From NCBI RefSeq assembly GCF_004119455.1, contig NZ_NRQT01000004.1:372001-436000 (forward strand): DNA of 64,000 nt, given 5' to 3'. The notes below the pieces were generated by a model, which was given only the letters and a program-made list of their open reading frames with translations, did not search any database and was not told the origin of the DNA. The position numbers and the translations under genes were made by a program. The DNA is from Chryseobacterium sp. CH25. GTDB lineage: Bacteria; Bacteroidota; Bacteroidia; Flavobacteriales; Weeksellaceae. Positions within the stretch are counted from its first letter, which is position 1, and each line of letters opens with the position of its first letter. Below, piece after piece: positions 36,444-44,281 of the stretch.

Positions 36444-36852
36444 TAATATAATTTCTATTAGTCTACTAAAAATATAGGGTTTTTGAATGTTAAATTATCA
36501 TTAATGATTTAAATTATTGTTAATCAGTATATTGAGTGTCTTATTTTTTTGTTTTATGACATGGTTGAAATCTTATTTTCTGTTTTTTAATTCTTTTTTT
36601 ATTGAAATGATCCATTTTAAGTGTTGTAGAAAAGATAAAATAAATTAAAATTTTTATGAAAAACGCAATATGTCTTTTAATTGAAAAGTAAACCAATAAT
36701 CTGTAATAAAAGCCATAGCGAATATTTTTTTATCTGTTTTTAAAGTGTTGATTTATAGTATTAAATAAAATTTAACAATATTTATGATTAGACATTGATG
36801 ATTAGTCATTAATTTTGAAATGTGAATTTTATTAATTTTAAATACATATCAT
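36444..36852. other. AT-rich divergent intergenic region
   Basis: About 410 bases without a gene. It holds promoter elements at both ends. Near the SDR gene ATGATTAGACAT and ATGATTAGTCAT (36784-36809) form a close direct repeat just ahead of a TAATTTTG box at 36810-36817. This could be an operator for the SDR-MarR operon. Confidence 0.4.
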
Positions 36853-37605
36853 ATGAAACGTTTTGAAAACAAAGTCGCTTTTATTACAGGGGGAAATTCA
36901 GGAATAGGGAAAGCTGTTGCTGTTTTAATGGCCAGAGAAGGAGCAAAAATTGTTATTGCTGACCTTAAAGAAAATAAAGAAACACTGGAAGAAGTCCTGA
37001 AAGAAGGAACCGATGCCAAATTTATTGCCTGTGATGTATCCAATCATGAAGACGTAGAAAAGGCTGTCAATGAAACAGTAGAAGCATTTGGAAGTTTGGA
37101 TATAGCCGTTAATAATGCAGGAATTGTAGACGCTTCTCCTATTCACGAAAAGTCTGTAGAAGAGTGGCAGAAAGTATTGAACATCAATCTGAGTGGCGTA
37201 TTTTACGGAATGAAATATCAGATTGCCCAGATGAGAAAGCAGGAAACCGGTGGGGCAGTGGTGAATATGGGATCTATTATGAGCCAGGTGGCAGAATTTG
37301 GAATTGCTTCTTATGCTTCATCAAAACATGGGTTGGTAGGACTTACCAAAGTAGCTGCTCTGGAAAATGGAACCAACAATATTCGTGTGAATGCCATTGG
37401 TCCTGGATATATAGAAACTCCTCTGTTAATGGACAATGCAGCCCAAAATGCAGAGTACAGAACCTATATGGAATCTAAACATGCGATGAAAAGATTAGGA
37501 AAACCCGAAGAAATTGCAAAAGCTGTCTTATTTTTGGCCTCTGAAGATGCAAGCTTCTGTACAGGTGCTTATCTTCCTGTAGATGGTGGTTACCTGATAC
37601 AGTAA
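36853..37605 (+). CDS. Short-chain dehydrogenase/reductase (classical SDR)
   Basis: A 250-residue NAD(P)-dependent oxidoreductase. The cofactor motif is TGGNSGIGKA (13-22), with acidic D37 after the second strand (IVIADLKE) favouring NAD. NNAG is near residue 89, and the catalytic Ser-Tyr-Lys is seen in MGSIMSQ and YASSKHG. The end TGAYLPVDGGYLIQ is typical. It is followed after 14 bases by the MarR gene, so it lies in that regulator's operon. It probably reduces a carbonyl compound or quinone as part of the electrophile-response block. Confidence 0.93.
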   Translation: MKRFENKVAFITGGNSGIGKAVAVLMAREGAKIVIADLKENKETLEEVLKEGTDAKFIACDVSNHEDVEKAVNETVEAFGSLDIAVNNAGIVDASPIHEKSVEEWQKVLNINLSGVFYGMKYQIAQMRKQETGGAVVNMGSIMSQVAEFGIASYASSKHGLVGLTKVAALENGTNNIRVNAIGPGYIETPLLMDNAAQNAEYRTYMESKHAMKRLGKPEEIAKAVLFLASEDASFCTGAYLPVDGGYLIQ

Positions 37606-37619
37606 TTTAAAACAGAGAA

Positions 37620-38056
37620 ATGAATACAAAAGATCTTAACGATATGCCTCTCCGCAGGAAACTCGGTATTAGTATGGTAGAAACCTACAATAATGTGTAT
37701 GAAAAATCGCAGGAATTTTTTGCTGAATATGGACTCACTTCCCAGCAATACAATGTTCTGTCTATTCTACATGATGCAGGAACTCCAATGTCTACCTCGG
37801 ATATTCTGAAGAAGATGCTGGAAAAAATGCAGGTGTTTCAAGGCTGGTAGACCGTCTTATTGTAAAAGATCTTGTAGAAAAAAGTGTGAACCCGGGTGAT
37901 AAGCGTCTGATTGATGTAAAGCTTACAGAAAAAGGAGAAGAACTTTGTAATAAGGTTTCTGATGCACTTCCCAATGTAGATGCTGTTTATGAAAATTTAG
38001 CAGATGAAGAAGTGGAAACACTCATCAGCCTTTTATCAAAAATAGGAAAGAAATAG
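37620..38056 (+). pseudogene. MarR-family regulator split by one frameshift (MhqR-like context)
   Basis: The first frame gives the N-terminal helices (MPLRRKLGISMVETYNNVYE, GLTSQQYNVLSILHDAGTPM). It stops at 37850 soon after an A6 run at 37822-37827. The other frame continues seamlessly: AGVSRLVDRLIVKDLVEKSV, NPGDKRLIDVKLTEKGEEL and on to LSKIGKK and a TAG at 38056. One extra A would restore EKNAGVSRLVDRL, the recognition helix of MarR proteins, in a 145-residue protein. The neighbours are quinone/electrophile detoxification genes, as with Bacillus MhqR. Either a sequencing undercall or a real loss of the repressor. Confidence 0.88.
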
Positions 38057-38088
38057 AGTGACTTAGGTTACTTATATCATGTTATTTT

Positions 38089-38115
38089 AAAAATCCGGTC
38101 GAGTGCCGGGTTTTT
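38089..38115 (+). terminator. Terminator of the SDR-MarR operon
   Basis: AAATCCGG pairs with CCGGGTTT (one G-T pair) around a 7-base loop and is followed by T. It lies about 30 bases past the MarR stop and directly before the repeated operator-like element. Confidence 0.78.
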
Positions 38116-38117
38116 GC

Positions 38118-38139
38118 ATTTATTAAACTAGTTAAATGT
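38118..38139 (+). promoter_or_regulatory. Operator-like element copy 1 (upstream of dioxygenase 1)
   Basis: A 22-bp element with core TATTAAACTAGTTAAATG, built around the palindrome ACTAGT. It is identical to 43102-43123 upstream of the pirin gene, and in both cases ends 19 bases before the -7 box. It therefore covers the -33 region. Binding by the adjacent MarR protein is inferred. Confidence 0.65.
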
Positions 38140-38158
38140 GCAGGATTCTCAGTCGGTG

Positions 38159-38166
38159 TAATTTAG
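38159..38166 (+). promoter_or_regulatory. -7 box of the dioxygenase 1 gene
   Basis: TAATTTAG (one change from TAnnTTTG) lies 16 bases before the ATG at 38183 and 19 bases after the operator-like element. Confidence 0.5.
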
Positions 38167-38182
38167 CATCAAAATTAAAGAA

Positions 38183-39115
38183 ATGGACAATAGAATATTA
38201 GGTCTGCATCATATCACTGCTATTGCAGACAACGCAAAAAGAAATTTAGATTTTTATACTCAGGTTTTAGGAGTAAGAATGGTAAAGAAAACCGTTAATT
38301 TTGATGATCCGGGGACTTATCATTTCTATTTTGGAAACGAAACCGGAACACCGGGAACAATCCTTACTTTCTTTCCCTGGGAAGGAATTGGAAAAGGTAC
38401 TAACGGAAGTGGAATGGCTACTCATATCGGATATTCAATTCCGAAAGGAAGCCTGGAGTTTTGGAAAAACCGTTTGAAAAGCTTCAATGCAAATGTAGAG
38501 GAAGGTGATATTTTTGGTGAAAAAATGATTTCTTTTAAAGATCCGGACGGTCTTCAGTTGCAGTTTATAGAACCAGCTGGAGATGATAACAGAAAAGTAT
38601 GGACTACTGATGATATCAAGGATGAAAATGCTTTAAAAGGATTCCATAATGTCACTTTGACCTTAAAAAGAGCAGAGCCAACCATCAAAGTTCTGACTGA
38701 TCTTTTAGGCTATGATCTTCAAAAACAGGAAGGCGAACGATACAGATTTGCAACAGATGCAATTGATACAGCCAACCTTATTGATATTATTGAGAATGAT
38801 AAAACTCCAACCGGAAGAAATGCGGCGGGAACCAATCATCACATTGCTTTCAGAGTAAAAGATGACAATGTTTTGATGGAATACCGTGAGAAAGCTTTAT
38901 CTGCAGGATTAAGTATTACCCCAAAAATCAACAGAGATTATTTCTATTCACTGTATTTCCGTGAACCTGGAGGTGTTTTGTTTGAAATTGCAACTGATAA
39001 TCCTGGATTCACAGTAGATGAACCTTTAGAAGAACTGGGCGTAAACTTAAAACTTCCGGCTCAATATGAAGGAATGCGTAGTAAAATAGAAGGTGTATTA
39101 CCGAAGTTATCATAG
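38183..39115 (+). CDS. VOC-family ring-cleaving dioxygenase 1 (MhqO-like)
   Basis: A 310-residue glyoxalase/bleomycin-resistance/extradiol dioxygenase protein with two VOC halves. Metal-site residues fit the family: His in LGLHHITAI (about 8-10), His in TNHHIAFRV (about 218) and Glu in GGVLFEIATD (about 271). Relatives in Bacillus (MhqA/MhqE/MhqO) open the ring of hydroquinone-type compounds using Fe2+. The operator-like element at its promoter and the MarR gene next door support control by electrophiles. The true substrate is not known. Confidence 0.9.
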   Translation: MDNRILGLHHITAIADNAKRNLDFYTQVLGVRMVKKTVNFDDPGTYHFYFGNETGTPGTILTFFPWEGIGKGTNGSGMATHIGYSIPKGSLEFWKNRLKSFNANVEEGDIFGEKMISFKDPDGLQLQFIEPAGDDNRKVWTTDDIKDENALKGFHNVTLTLKRAEPTIKVLTDLLGYDLQKQEGERYRFATDAIDTANLIDIIENDKTPTGRNAAGTNHHIAFRVKDDNVLMEYREKALSAGLSITPKINRDYFYSLYFREPGGVLFEIATDNPGFTVDEPLEELGVNLKLPAQYEGMRSKIEGVLPKLS

Positions 39116-39142
39116 ATCATCACTTAGCCTTTATAAAGGAAG

Positions 39143-39150
39143 TACCTTTG
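39143..39150 (+). promoter_or_regulatory. -7 box of the small GNAT gene
   Basis: TACCTTTG matches TAnnTTTG fully and lies 15 bases before the ATG at 39166. It overlaps a possible upstream TTG start, which is therefore unlikely. Confidence 0.55.
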
Positions 39151-39165
39151 AATAAAAATAAAAAC

Positions 39166-39462
39166 ATGGAAAGAACAGAAATCGTTTTAGAAGGAAGAAA
39201 AGGAGAAATTCAACTCTTTTCAGATGACAGAAAAGCTGGTAAAATGGATATTTCAGTGATTGGAAAGAAACTGACCGTATACCATACCGAAGTGGATCCC
39301 GAATTTGAAGGAAAAGGTTTTGCCAAAATATTATTGGAAAGACTGGTATCTTATGCAAGAGAAAATGATCTGAAAATATTACCGCTATGTCCGTTTGTAC
39401 ATGCCCAGTTCAAGCGCCATCCGGAAGAATATAATGATGTATGGTTAAGAGAAGAAGTGTAA
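39166..39462 (+). CDS. Small GNAT-like N-acetyltransferase (Acetyltransf_CG type)
   Basis: A 98-residue protein with the short GNAT fold of the YidJ/Gcn5-related group. It has DISVIGKKLTVYHTEVDPEF, then EGKGFAKILLERLVSYAREN (acetyl-CoA loop G-x-G-x-A) and ILPLCPFVHAQFKRHPEEY near the end. Family members are thought to acetylate small molecules or proteins, with unknown targets. It lies between the two dioxygenase genes, has its own promoter box and a terminator behind it, and may belong to the same stress response. Confidence 0.85.
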   Translation: MERTEIVLEGRKGEIQLFSDDRKAGKMDISVIGKKLTVYHTEVDPEFEGKGFAKILLERLVSYARENDLKILPLCPFVHAQFKRHPEEYNDVWLREEV

Positions 39463-39478
39463 ATACTCATAGAAATTG

Positions 39479-39511
39479 AGAGGGAAAGATCAATAAAGTA
39501 TTCCCTCTTTT
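39479..39511 (+). terminator. Terminator after the small GNAT gene
   Basis: AGAGGGAA and TTCCCTCT form an 8-bp stem around a 14-base loop, followed by T. It separates this gene from the second dioxygenase operon. Confidence 0.7.
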
Positions 39512-39562
39512 ACTTCTCTTTCTTCTTTGCCGATTCAACAACCTATTAATAAACCCCAAATT

Positions 39563-40516
39563 ATGAACCTTATCACAGGACTGCACCACGTAACAGCAAT
39601 TACAGGTAATGCACAGGAAAATATAGACTTTTATACAGGCGTTTTAGGACTTCGTCTGGTTAAAAAAACGGTTAATTTTGATTATTCGGATGTATATCAC
39701 TTTTATTTTGGAGACGAATATGGAACTCCGGGAACCATCATGACCACTTTTCCATATGGGAAAGATCTGATTAATGGCAGACATGGAAAAGGAATGCTGA
39801 ATACTACTGCTTTTTCAGTATCTATGGAAGCATTGGATTACTGGACAAACCGTTTAGATCAGTTTAATATTGCTTACAAACAGCCACAGCAAAGATTATC
39901 AGGTGAAGTTTTTATTTATCTTGAAGACTTTGACGGATTAGGACTTGAGTTGGTTTTTAATGAGAAGGATGAAAGAAAAGGGTACTATAACGGATACATT
40001 CCTAAAGATTATGCCTTAAAAGGAATTCACCACGTTGAAATCTGGCAGGATGCTTATGAAAGAACAGCAGCTTTGTTAACAACTCAGATGGATCATAAAG
40101 TAATCAGTGAAAGCCCTGACCGATTGAGATTAGGGACAGAAGATCTTCCTGGAAAATATGTAGACCTTCTTTCTACTCCTAATGCATTAAAAGGATTGGC
40201 GGGAAGAGGAACTGTTCACCATGTGGCTTTTGCAACTCCGGATGCCCAGACTCAGCTTGAAATGGTTGAGAGATTAAATGCTTTTGGATTGGAACATACT
40301 GAGGTGAAAGACAGAAAATACTTTACATCAGTGTATTTTAAAGAACCGGGAGGCGTATTGTTTGAGATTGCTACTTCAGGTCCGGGATTCGATGTGGATG
40401 AAGAAGCTGCATTTTTAGGAGAAGATCTGCAGTTGCCTCAACAGTTTGAAAAACGTAGAAATCGTCTGTTAGATGTTCTTCCAAAGATCGATTATCCAAC
40501 AGAAAAATACAGATAG
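39563..40516 (+). CDS. VOC-family ring-cleaving dioxygenase 2 (MhqO-like)
   Basis: A 317-residue paralogue of the product of 38183-39115. The start (MNLITGLHHVTAITGNAQEN) and the shared blocks VKKTVNFD, YHFYFG, GTPGTI, HHVAFA and GGVLFEIATSGPGFDVDE show this. Metal-site residues are the His of GLHHVTA, His of VHHVAFA and Glu of LFEIAT. The ATG at 39563 is chosen over a TTG upstream because homology begins there. It is followed after 7 bases by the esterase gene; a dioxygenase-esterase pair also forms mhqED in Bacillus. It probably cleaves quinol-type rings. Confidence 0.9.
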   Translation: MNLITGLHHVTAITGNAQENIDFYTGVLGLRLVKKTVNFDYSDVYHFYFGDEYGTPGTIMTTFPYGKDLINGRHGKGMLNTTAFSVSMEALDYWTNRLDQFNIAYKQPQQRLSGEVFIYLEDFDGLGLELVFNEKDERKGYYNGYIPKDYALKGIHHVEIWQDAYERTAALLTTQMDHKVISESPDRLRLGTEDLPGKYVDLLSTPNALKGLAGRGTVHHVAFATPDAQTQLEMVERLNAFGLEHTEVKDRKYFTSVYFKEPGGVLFEIATSGPGFDVDEEAAFLGEDLQLPQQFEKRRNRLLDVLPKIDYPTEKYR

Positions 40517-40523
40517 AGAAATA

Positions 40524-41144
40524 ATGAGTCATATTTTAAATATAAAAACAGCAGGAATACCATTAAGACAGGCTAAAAAAGCTTTGATTATGGTTCATGG
40601 AAGAGGCGGAAGTGCTCAGGATATTCTGAGCCTTTCACAACATTTAAATGTAAAAGAGTATGCAATAGTAGCTCCACAGGCTTTGAATCATACCTGGTAT
40701 CCATTGTCATTTATGGCGCCGGTAGATCAGAATGAACCTTGGCTGTCTTCGGCTTTGGAAATGGTGGAAGAAACAGTACAAGCCGTTAAAGATGCAGGAA
40801 TTGCCGCTGAAGACATTTACTTTTTCGGATTTTCCCAGGGAGCATGTCTTACTTTGGAGTTTTTAGCTAGAAACGCTCAGAAGTTTGGAGGCGCAGTTGC
40901 TATTATCGGTGGAGTGATTGGTGATAAGATCAACCGTGAAAATTACAAAGGTGATTTTGCAGGAACTCCTGTTTTATTGGGAACCAGCAATCCGGATTTT
41001 CATGTTCCTGTAGAAAGGGTATATGCTACAGCCAATATTTTAAGAGAAATGAATGCTGAGGTAACGGAGAAAGTGTATGCCAATTTCGGACACTCGATTA
41101 ATCAGGAGGAAATTGAATTGGCCAACTCAATCATATTTAAATAG
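40524..41144 (+). CDS. Alpha/beta hydrolase, phospholipase/carboxylesterase family (MhqD-like)
   Basis: A 206-residue cytoplasmic serine hydrolase. It has the nucleophile elbow GFSQGA (about 110-115), the acid in TSNPDFHVPVERV and the His in NFGHSINQEE. The oxyanion region is MVHGRGGSAQD. The start at 40524 lies 7 bases after the dioxygenase stop, which suggests one operon. MhqD of Bacillus is from the same family and is co-regulated with a ring-cleaving dioxygenase; here it may hydrolyse the ring-fission product. Family certain, substrate inferred. Confidence 0.9.
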   Translation: MSHILNIKTAGIPLRQAKKALIMVHGRGGSAQDILSLSQHLNVKEYAIVAPQALNHTWYPLSFMAPVDQNEPWLSSALEMVEETVQAVKDAGIAAEDIYFFGFSQGACLTLEFLARNAQKFGGAVAIIGGVIGDKINRENYKGDFAGTPVLLGTSNPDFHVPVERVYATANILREMNAEVTEKVYANFGHSINQEEIELANSIIFK

Positions 41145-41409
41145 GAAATATCAATGATAATCTCTCGCAGATTTCACAGATGACGCAGATTTTTATGCAT
41201 CATCATCTGTGAAAATCTGTGCCATCTGTGGGGGAAAAATCTGCGAGATTTGCTCAGTCTGCGAGATGTAAGAAAAAAAAGTGGTGTTAAATTTAAAGAT
41301 GAGATTCTTACAAAATGACAAAGTGTGTGGATAACCAAGGCGTTCTATTTGTCATTCCGTAGGAATCTATACAAAATATATAACGAACATTAATCCTTAG
41401 AATAAAACA
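41145..41409. repeat. Intergenic repeat block (AATCTGYG family plus REP-like element)
   Basis: TCTCGCAGATTT (41163-41174) and AAATCTGCGAGA (41237-41248) form a large inverted repeat with further AATCTGTG copies inside. A 67-bp REP-like element follows at 41302-41368. No gene is present. Confidence 0.65.
41302..41368. repeat. REP-like 67-bp element, copy A
   Basis: It starts AGATTCTTACAAAATGACAA and ends TGTCATTCCGTAGGAATCT, a partly degenerate inverted repeat. The copy at 54557-54623 has exactly the same length and layout, with the left arm better preserved. A more distant copy (TTGTCATTCTGACGAAGGAA) is near 46440. Confidence 0.72.
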
Positions 41410-41757
41410 ATGAATATCACAAGAATCTTCAGCGATGAAAAAGGAGAAACTCATTTTGAAACCTTAGAAATTCCTCTTGTGAATCAGGGGGATATCGGTT
41501 TTCTTTCTGAAACTCTTGAGGTGAAAAAACTACAGTTCAGAATAGTTTCGGCAGACTACGATTATGATTTTCATTGTGCCCCACAAAAACAATATATCGT
41601 ACTTTTGGATGGCGGAGTAGAAATAGAAACTTCACTGGGTGAGAAAAGGAAATTCCAGACAGGTGAAATTCTTCTGGTAGAAGATATTACCGGAAAAGGA
41701 CATAAAACGAAGAATCTGGAAGCTAAAGAGAGACAATCACTGTTTATTTATATTTAA
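41410..41757 (+). CDS. Small cupin-domain protein
   Basis: A 115-residue single-domain beta-barrel protein. The cupin motifs are recognisable but poor in metal ligands: DFHCAPQKQYIVLLDGGVEI, then FQTGEILLVEDITGKGHKTK. Such proteins can bind small aromatic or acidic compounds, and some are dioxygenases. It lies in the detoxification block but has no operator-like element. I cannot name a substrate. Confidence 0.78.
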   Translation: MNITRIFSDEKGETHFETLEIPLVNQGDIGFLSETLEVKKLQFRIVSADYDYDFHCAPQKQYIVLLDGGVEIETSLGEKRKFQTGEILLVEDITGKGHKTKNLEAKERQSLFIYI

Positions 41758-41826
41758 AATAGATGATATGCACCTATTCTTCAACGCTCAACAGCTAACT
41801 TTAAACATAGAACCATAAACCTTATA

Positions 41827-42138
41827 ATGAAAACACTACATTTTTTAGTCATAGGAAAGAATCAGGAAATTCTGGATGTATTAAAAAGAATTATTGAAAA
41901 CAATGAAGGCTGGACGGCTGAAATTCAAAGTGATGAGAACTTCTGCTATGAATATATCCGAGAAAATCATGTAGATATTGTCCTGCTGAGTTCAGGATTG
42001 GAGGAGCAGTTTGAAAAAGATATCAAAGTATTCTGTAGAGGATTGGATAAAGATGTTAAGGTAATTGATCATTACGGAGGTGGAAGTGGACTTTTAAAGA
42101 ATGAAGTTTACAGTCTTTTTCCTAATTTGCATGAATAA
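41827..42138 (+). CDS. Receiver-like protein lacking the phospho-acceptor Asp
   Basis: A 103-residue protein with a CheY-like order of strands and helices: HFLVIGKNQEILDVLKRIIE, then VDIVLLSSGLEEQ, then KDVKVIDHYGGGSG. In true receivers the third strand ends in the phosphorylated Asp (DIVLLDxxL); here it is Ser (VLLSSGL), so phosphorylation is unlikely. The following Crp-family gene starts 10 bases later, so the two may act together. The receiver assignment rests on pattern only. Confidence 0.6.
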   Translation: MKTLHFLVIGKNQEILDVLKRIIENNEGWTAEIQSDENFCYEYIRENHVDIVLLSSGLEEQFEKDIKVFCRGLDKDVKVIDHYGGGSGLLKNEVYSLFPNLHE

Positions 42139-42148
42139 ATCATATTCC

Positions 42149-42733
42149 ATGTTTGAAAACATTATCAAAAACATTACAAGATTCATCACCATCACATCGG
42201 AAGAAGAGAAAATATTTACAGAATTACTGGAGTGTAAGAAATTTCCAAAGAAGACAGTTTTATTAAGAGAGGGTGAAATTTGCCAGTTTGAAGGGTATAT
42301 CCATAAAGGATGCGTGAGGATGTATTGTTTAGATGATAATGGAACTGAAGTTACTTTATTATTTGCCATTGAAGACTGGTGGATCAGTGATCTTACCTCT
42401 TTTCAGGAGCAGAAACCTTCCAAAGTTTATATTGAAACCCTGGAAGATTCAGAGATTTATATGCTGAATCCCACAACAAAAGAAAAGCTGTTAAACGAAA
42501 TTCCTAAGTTTGAAAGGGTTTTCAGAATGCTGATACAAAGAAACCTCGCGACACTTCAAAGCCGATTGGTAGATACCATTTCCAAATCTGCCTCAGACCG
42601 ATACCTTGAATTTATCAAAGTATATCCTTCCATCCCACAAAGAGTTGCACAATACTATATTGCATCCTATCTTGGAGTTTCAAAAGAATTTGTAAGCACG
42701 ATCAGAAAACGTCTGGCCTCGAAAGAGAAATAG
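42149..42733 (+). CDS. Crp/Fnr-family transcriptional regulator
   Basis: A 194-residue regulator. The cyclic-nucleotide-binding beta roll covers about 20-130 (KKTVLLREGEICQFEGYIHK, GTEVTLLFAIEDWWISDLTS). The C-terminal winged HTH ends with IASYLGVSKEFVSTIRKRL. The effector-contacting Arg/Glu pattern for cAMP is not seen, so another signal is likely. The start at 42149 avoids overlap with the preceding gene. The stop codon is the first triplet of a 7-bp tandem array. Confidence 0.88.
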   Translation: MFENIIKNITRFITITSEEEKIFTELLECKKFPKKTVLLREGEICQFEGYIHKGCVRMYCLDDNGTEVTLLFAIEDWWISDLTSFQEQKPSKVYIETLEDSEIYMLNPTTKEKLLNEIPKFERVFRMLIQRNLATLQSRLVDTISKSASDRYLEFIKVYPSIPQRVAQYYIASYLGVSKEFVSTIRKRLASKEK

Positions 42734-42798
42734 GTAATAGGTAATAGGTAATAGGTAATAGGTAATAGGTAATAGGTAATAGGTAATAGGTAATAGGT
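42731..42798 (+). repeat. Tandem array of the heptamer TAGGTAA (about 9.7 copies)
   Basis: Nine full copies and one partial copy of TAGGTAA follow without any variation. The first triplet is the stop codon of the Crp gene. A trace of the same motif (TTAGGTAATAGG) occurs at 62015-62026. Perfect identity implies recent expansion by slippage. Confidence 0.95.
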
Positions 42799-43101
42799 GG
42801 CGGCCGAATTTTTATAGAGATTGAAGATTCACTAGTATCAATAACATCTCTTATGATTTGGGTTTTTAAAATTCAAACAAAATAAAATCTGCACCATCTG
42901 CGAGAGCAACATTTCATCATTCATTAACTCCACAGAATAAAATTATTGGTGCATCCGTGGCCAATCTAAAGCTCATCAACACTACACAATTTTATCGGAG
43001 ATAAAATCCTTGCGCCTTCCATCAGCCGCATTTAAAATAATCTTTCGCCTTCGCGTTTTCCAACAACTTCAATTATTCAATATTTATTTTGAAATAAAGC
43101 A
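42799..43101. other. Intergenic region with a short dispersed repeat
   Basis: No gene supported in about 300 bases. A copy of the AATCTGCG family is at 42884-42907. The rest is unremarkable up to the operator-like element of the pirin gene. Confidence 0.5.
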
Positions 43102-43123
43102 ATTTATTAAACTAGTTAAATGT
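43102..43123 (+). promoter_or_regulatory. Operator-like element copy 2 (upstream of pirin)
   Basis: All 22 bases match 38118-38139 (core TATTAAACTAGTTAAATG). It ends 19 bases before a perfect -7 box (43143-43150), exactly the spacing at the other copy, so it should block or aid polymerase at the -33 region. The likely binder is the nearby MarR protein. Confidence 0.65.
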
Positions 43124-43142
43124 CCAACCATTTTTACTGCCA

Positions 43143-43150
43143 TACATTTG
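43143..43150 (+). promoter_or_regulatory. -7 box of the pirin gene
   Basis: TACATTTG is a full match to TAnnTTTG, 32 bases before the ATG at 43183. Confidence 0.6.
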
Positions 43151-43182
43151 TCACATCAAAACAAACAAATAACAATTGAGAT

Positions 43183-44057
43183 ATGAACAGAAAAGATTTT
43201 TTAAAAAAAGGGTTACTCGGAACAGGAATGTTTGTAGCATCCGCTTCTCTGGGAAATACCATGGAAAACGAAATAGACGAAATTGAGCCACTAGAGCCCA
43301 TAGGATATAATCACCTGCCTAATACAGACTCAAAAATTAAAGAAAATTCTGTTATTCATAAGGCTGATTCACGAGGAAAGGCAGATCATGGTTGGCTATT
43401 GAGCCAGCATACTTTCAGCTTTGCCAACTACTATAATCCTGAAAGAATGCATTTCGGGGTATTAAGAGTTTTGAATGATGACAGAGTAGAGGCAGGACGA
43501 GGCTTTGGAACCCATCCGCATGACAATATGGAAATCATCAGTATTCCTCTGGAAGGCGATCTGGAGCATAAAGACAGCATGGGAAATACAGCCATCATCA
43601 AAAGTGGTGATATCCAGGTGATGAGTGCCGGAACAGGGATTATGCACAGTGAGTTCAATAAAAACAGTGATCAGTCAGTTAAATTTCTTCAGATCTGGGT
43701 ATACCCGAAAAAAGAAATGTAACACCAAGATACGATCAGATCACTTTGGATAAAACTCAAAGACATAATACATTTCAGCAGATAATCTCTCCCAATGCTG
43801 ATGATGAAGGGGTTTGGATTCATCAGGACGCATGGTTTCACCTGGGAACTTTTGATCAGGGAAAAGAAGTGAACTATCAGATCCGTAAAAAAGGAAACGG
43901 AGTGTATGCCTTCATCATTAAAGGAAGCGCAGAAATTGAAGGCCAGAAAGTAGAAGAAAGAGATGGCTTTGGTGTATGGGATATTAAAGATTTAAATATA
44001 AAAGCGATACAAGAAAACACTGAAATTCTTCTCATGGAAGTTCCTATGACGATGTAG
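43183..44057 (+). pseudogene. Exported pirin-family protein split by one frameshift
   Basis: The first frame encodes MNRKDFLKKGLLGTGMFVAS, a Tat-like export signal, then the pirin N-cupin with its metal ligands (GTHPHDNMEIISIPLEG, about 107-123, and SAGTGIMHSEF). It stops at 43722 just after an A6 run (43708-43713). The other frame continues directly with NVTPRYDQITLDKTQRHN and the C-cupin (GVWIHQDAWFHLGTFDQG) to a stop at 44057. One more A would give a single protein of about 291 residues. Pirins bind iron, and some cleave quercetin. It carries the same operator-like element as dioxygenase 1. It may be intact in the real genome. Confidence 0.88.
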
Positions 44058-44112
44058 AATAATTTCAGACTCAAAAGAATAATGAACTGGTTTCATTAAT
44101 ATTGTTGATCCT

Positions 44113-44138
44113 GCCCTCTTTTTTTAAGGAGGGCTTTT
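44113..44138 (+). terminator. Terminator after pirin
   Basis: GCCCTC and GAGGGC form a 6-bp stem around a T-rich loop, followed by four T. Confidence 0.65.
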
Positions 44139-44281
44139 GGTTTAAAACAATCTAAAAATGACGAAAATAGGTGCCATTTATAAACTTCATAACTTTCTTC
44201 CTTCATCTCCCGGCTTCAAACTAAATTAGCTAAATCCAAAAAAAATCCCGATTTTTGCACTCCTTCATTAAACCCGAGTTC

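Noticed and set aside
42796-42836. Vector-like restriction sites (GGCGGCCG ... CACTAGT) after the tandem array
   Set aside because: The order and spacing do not match a polylinker and the flanks are native DNA; taken as chance.
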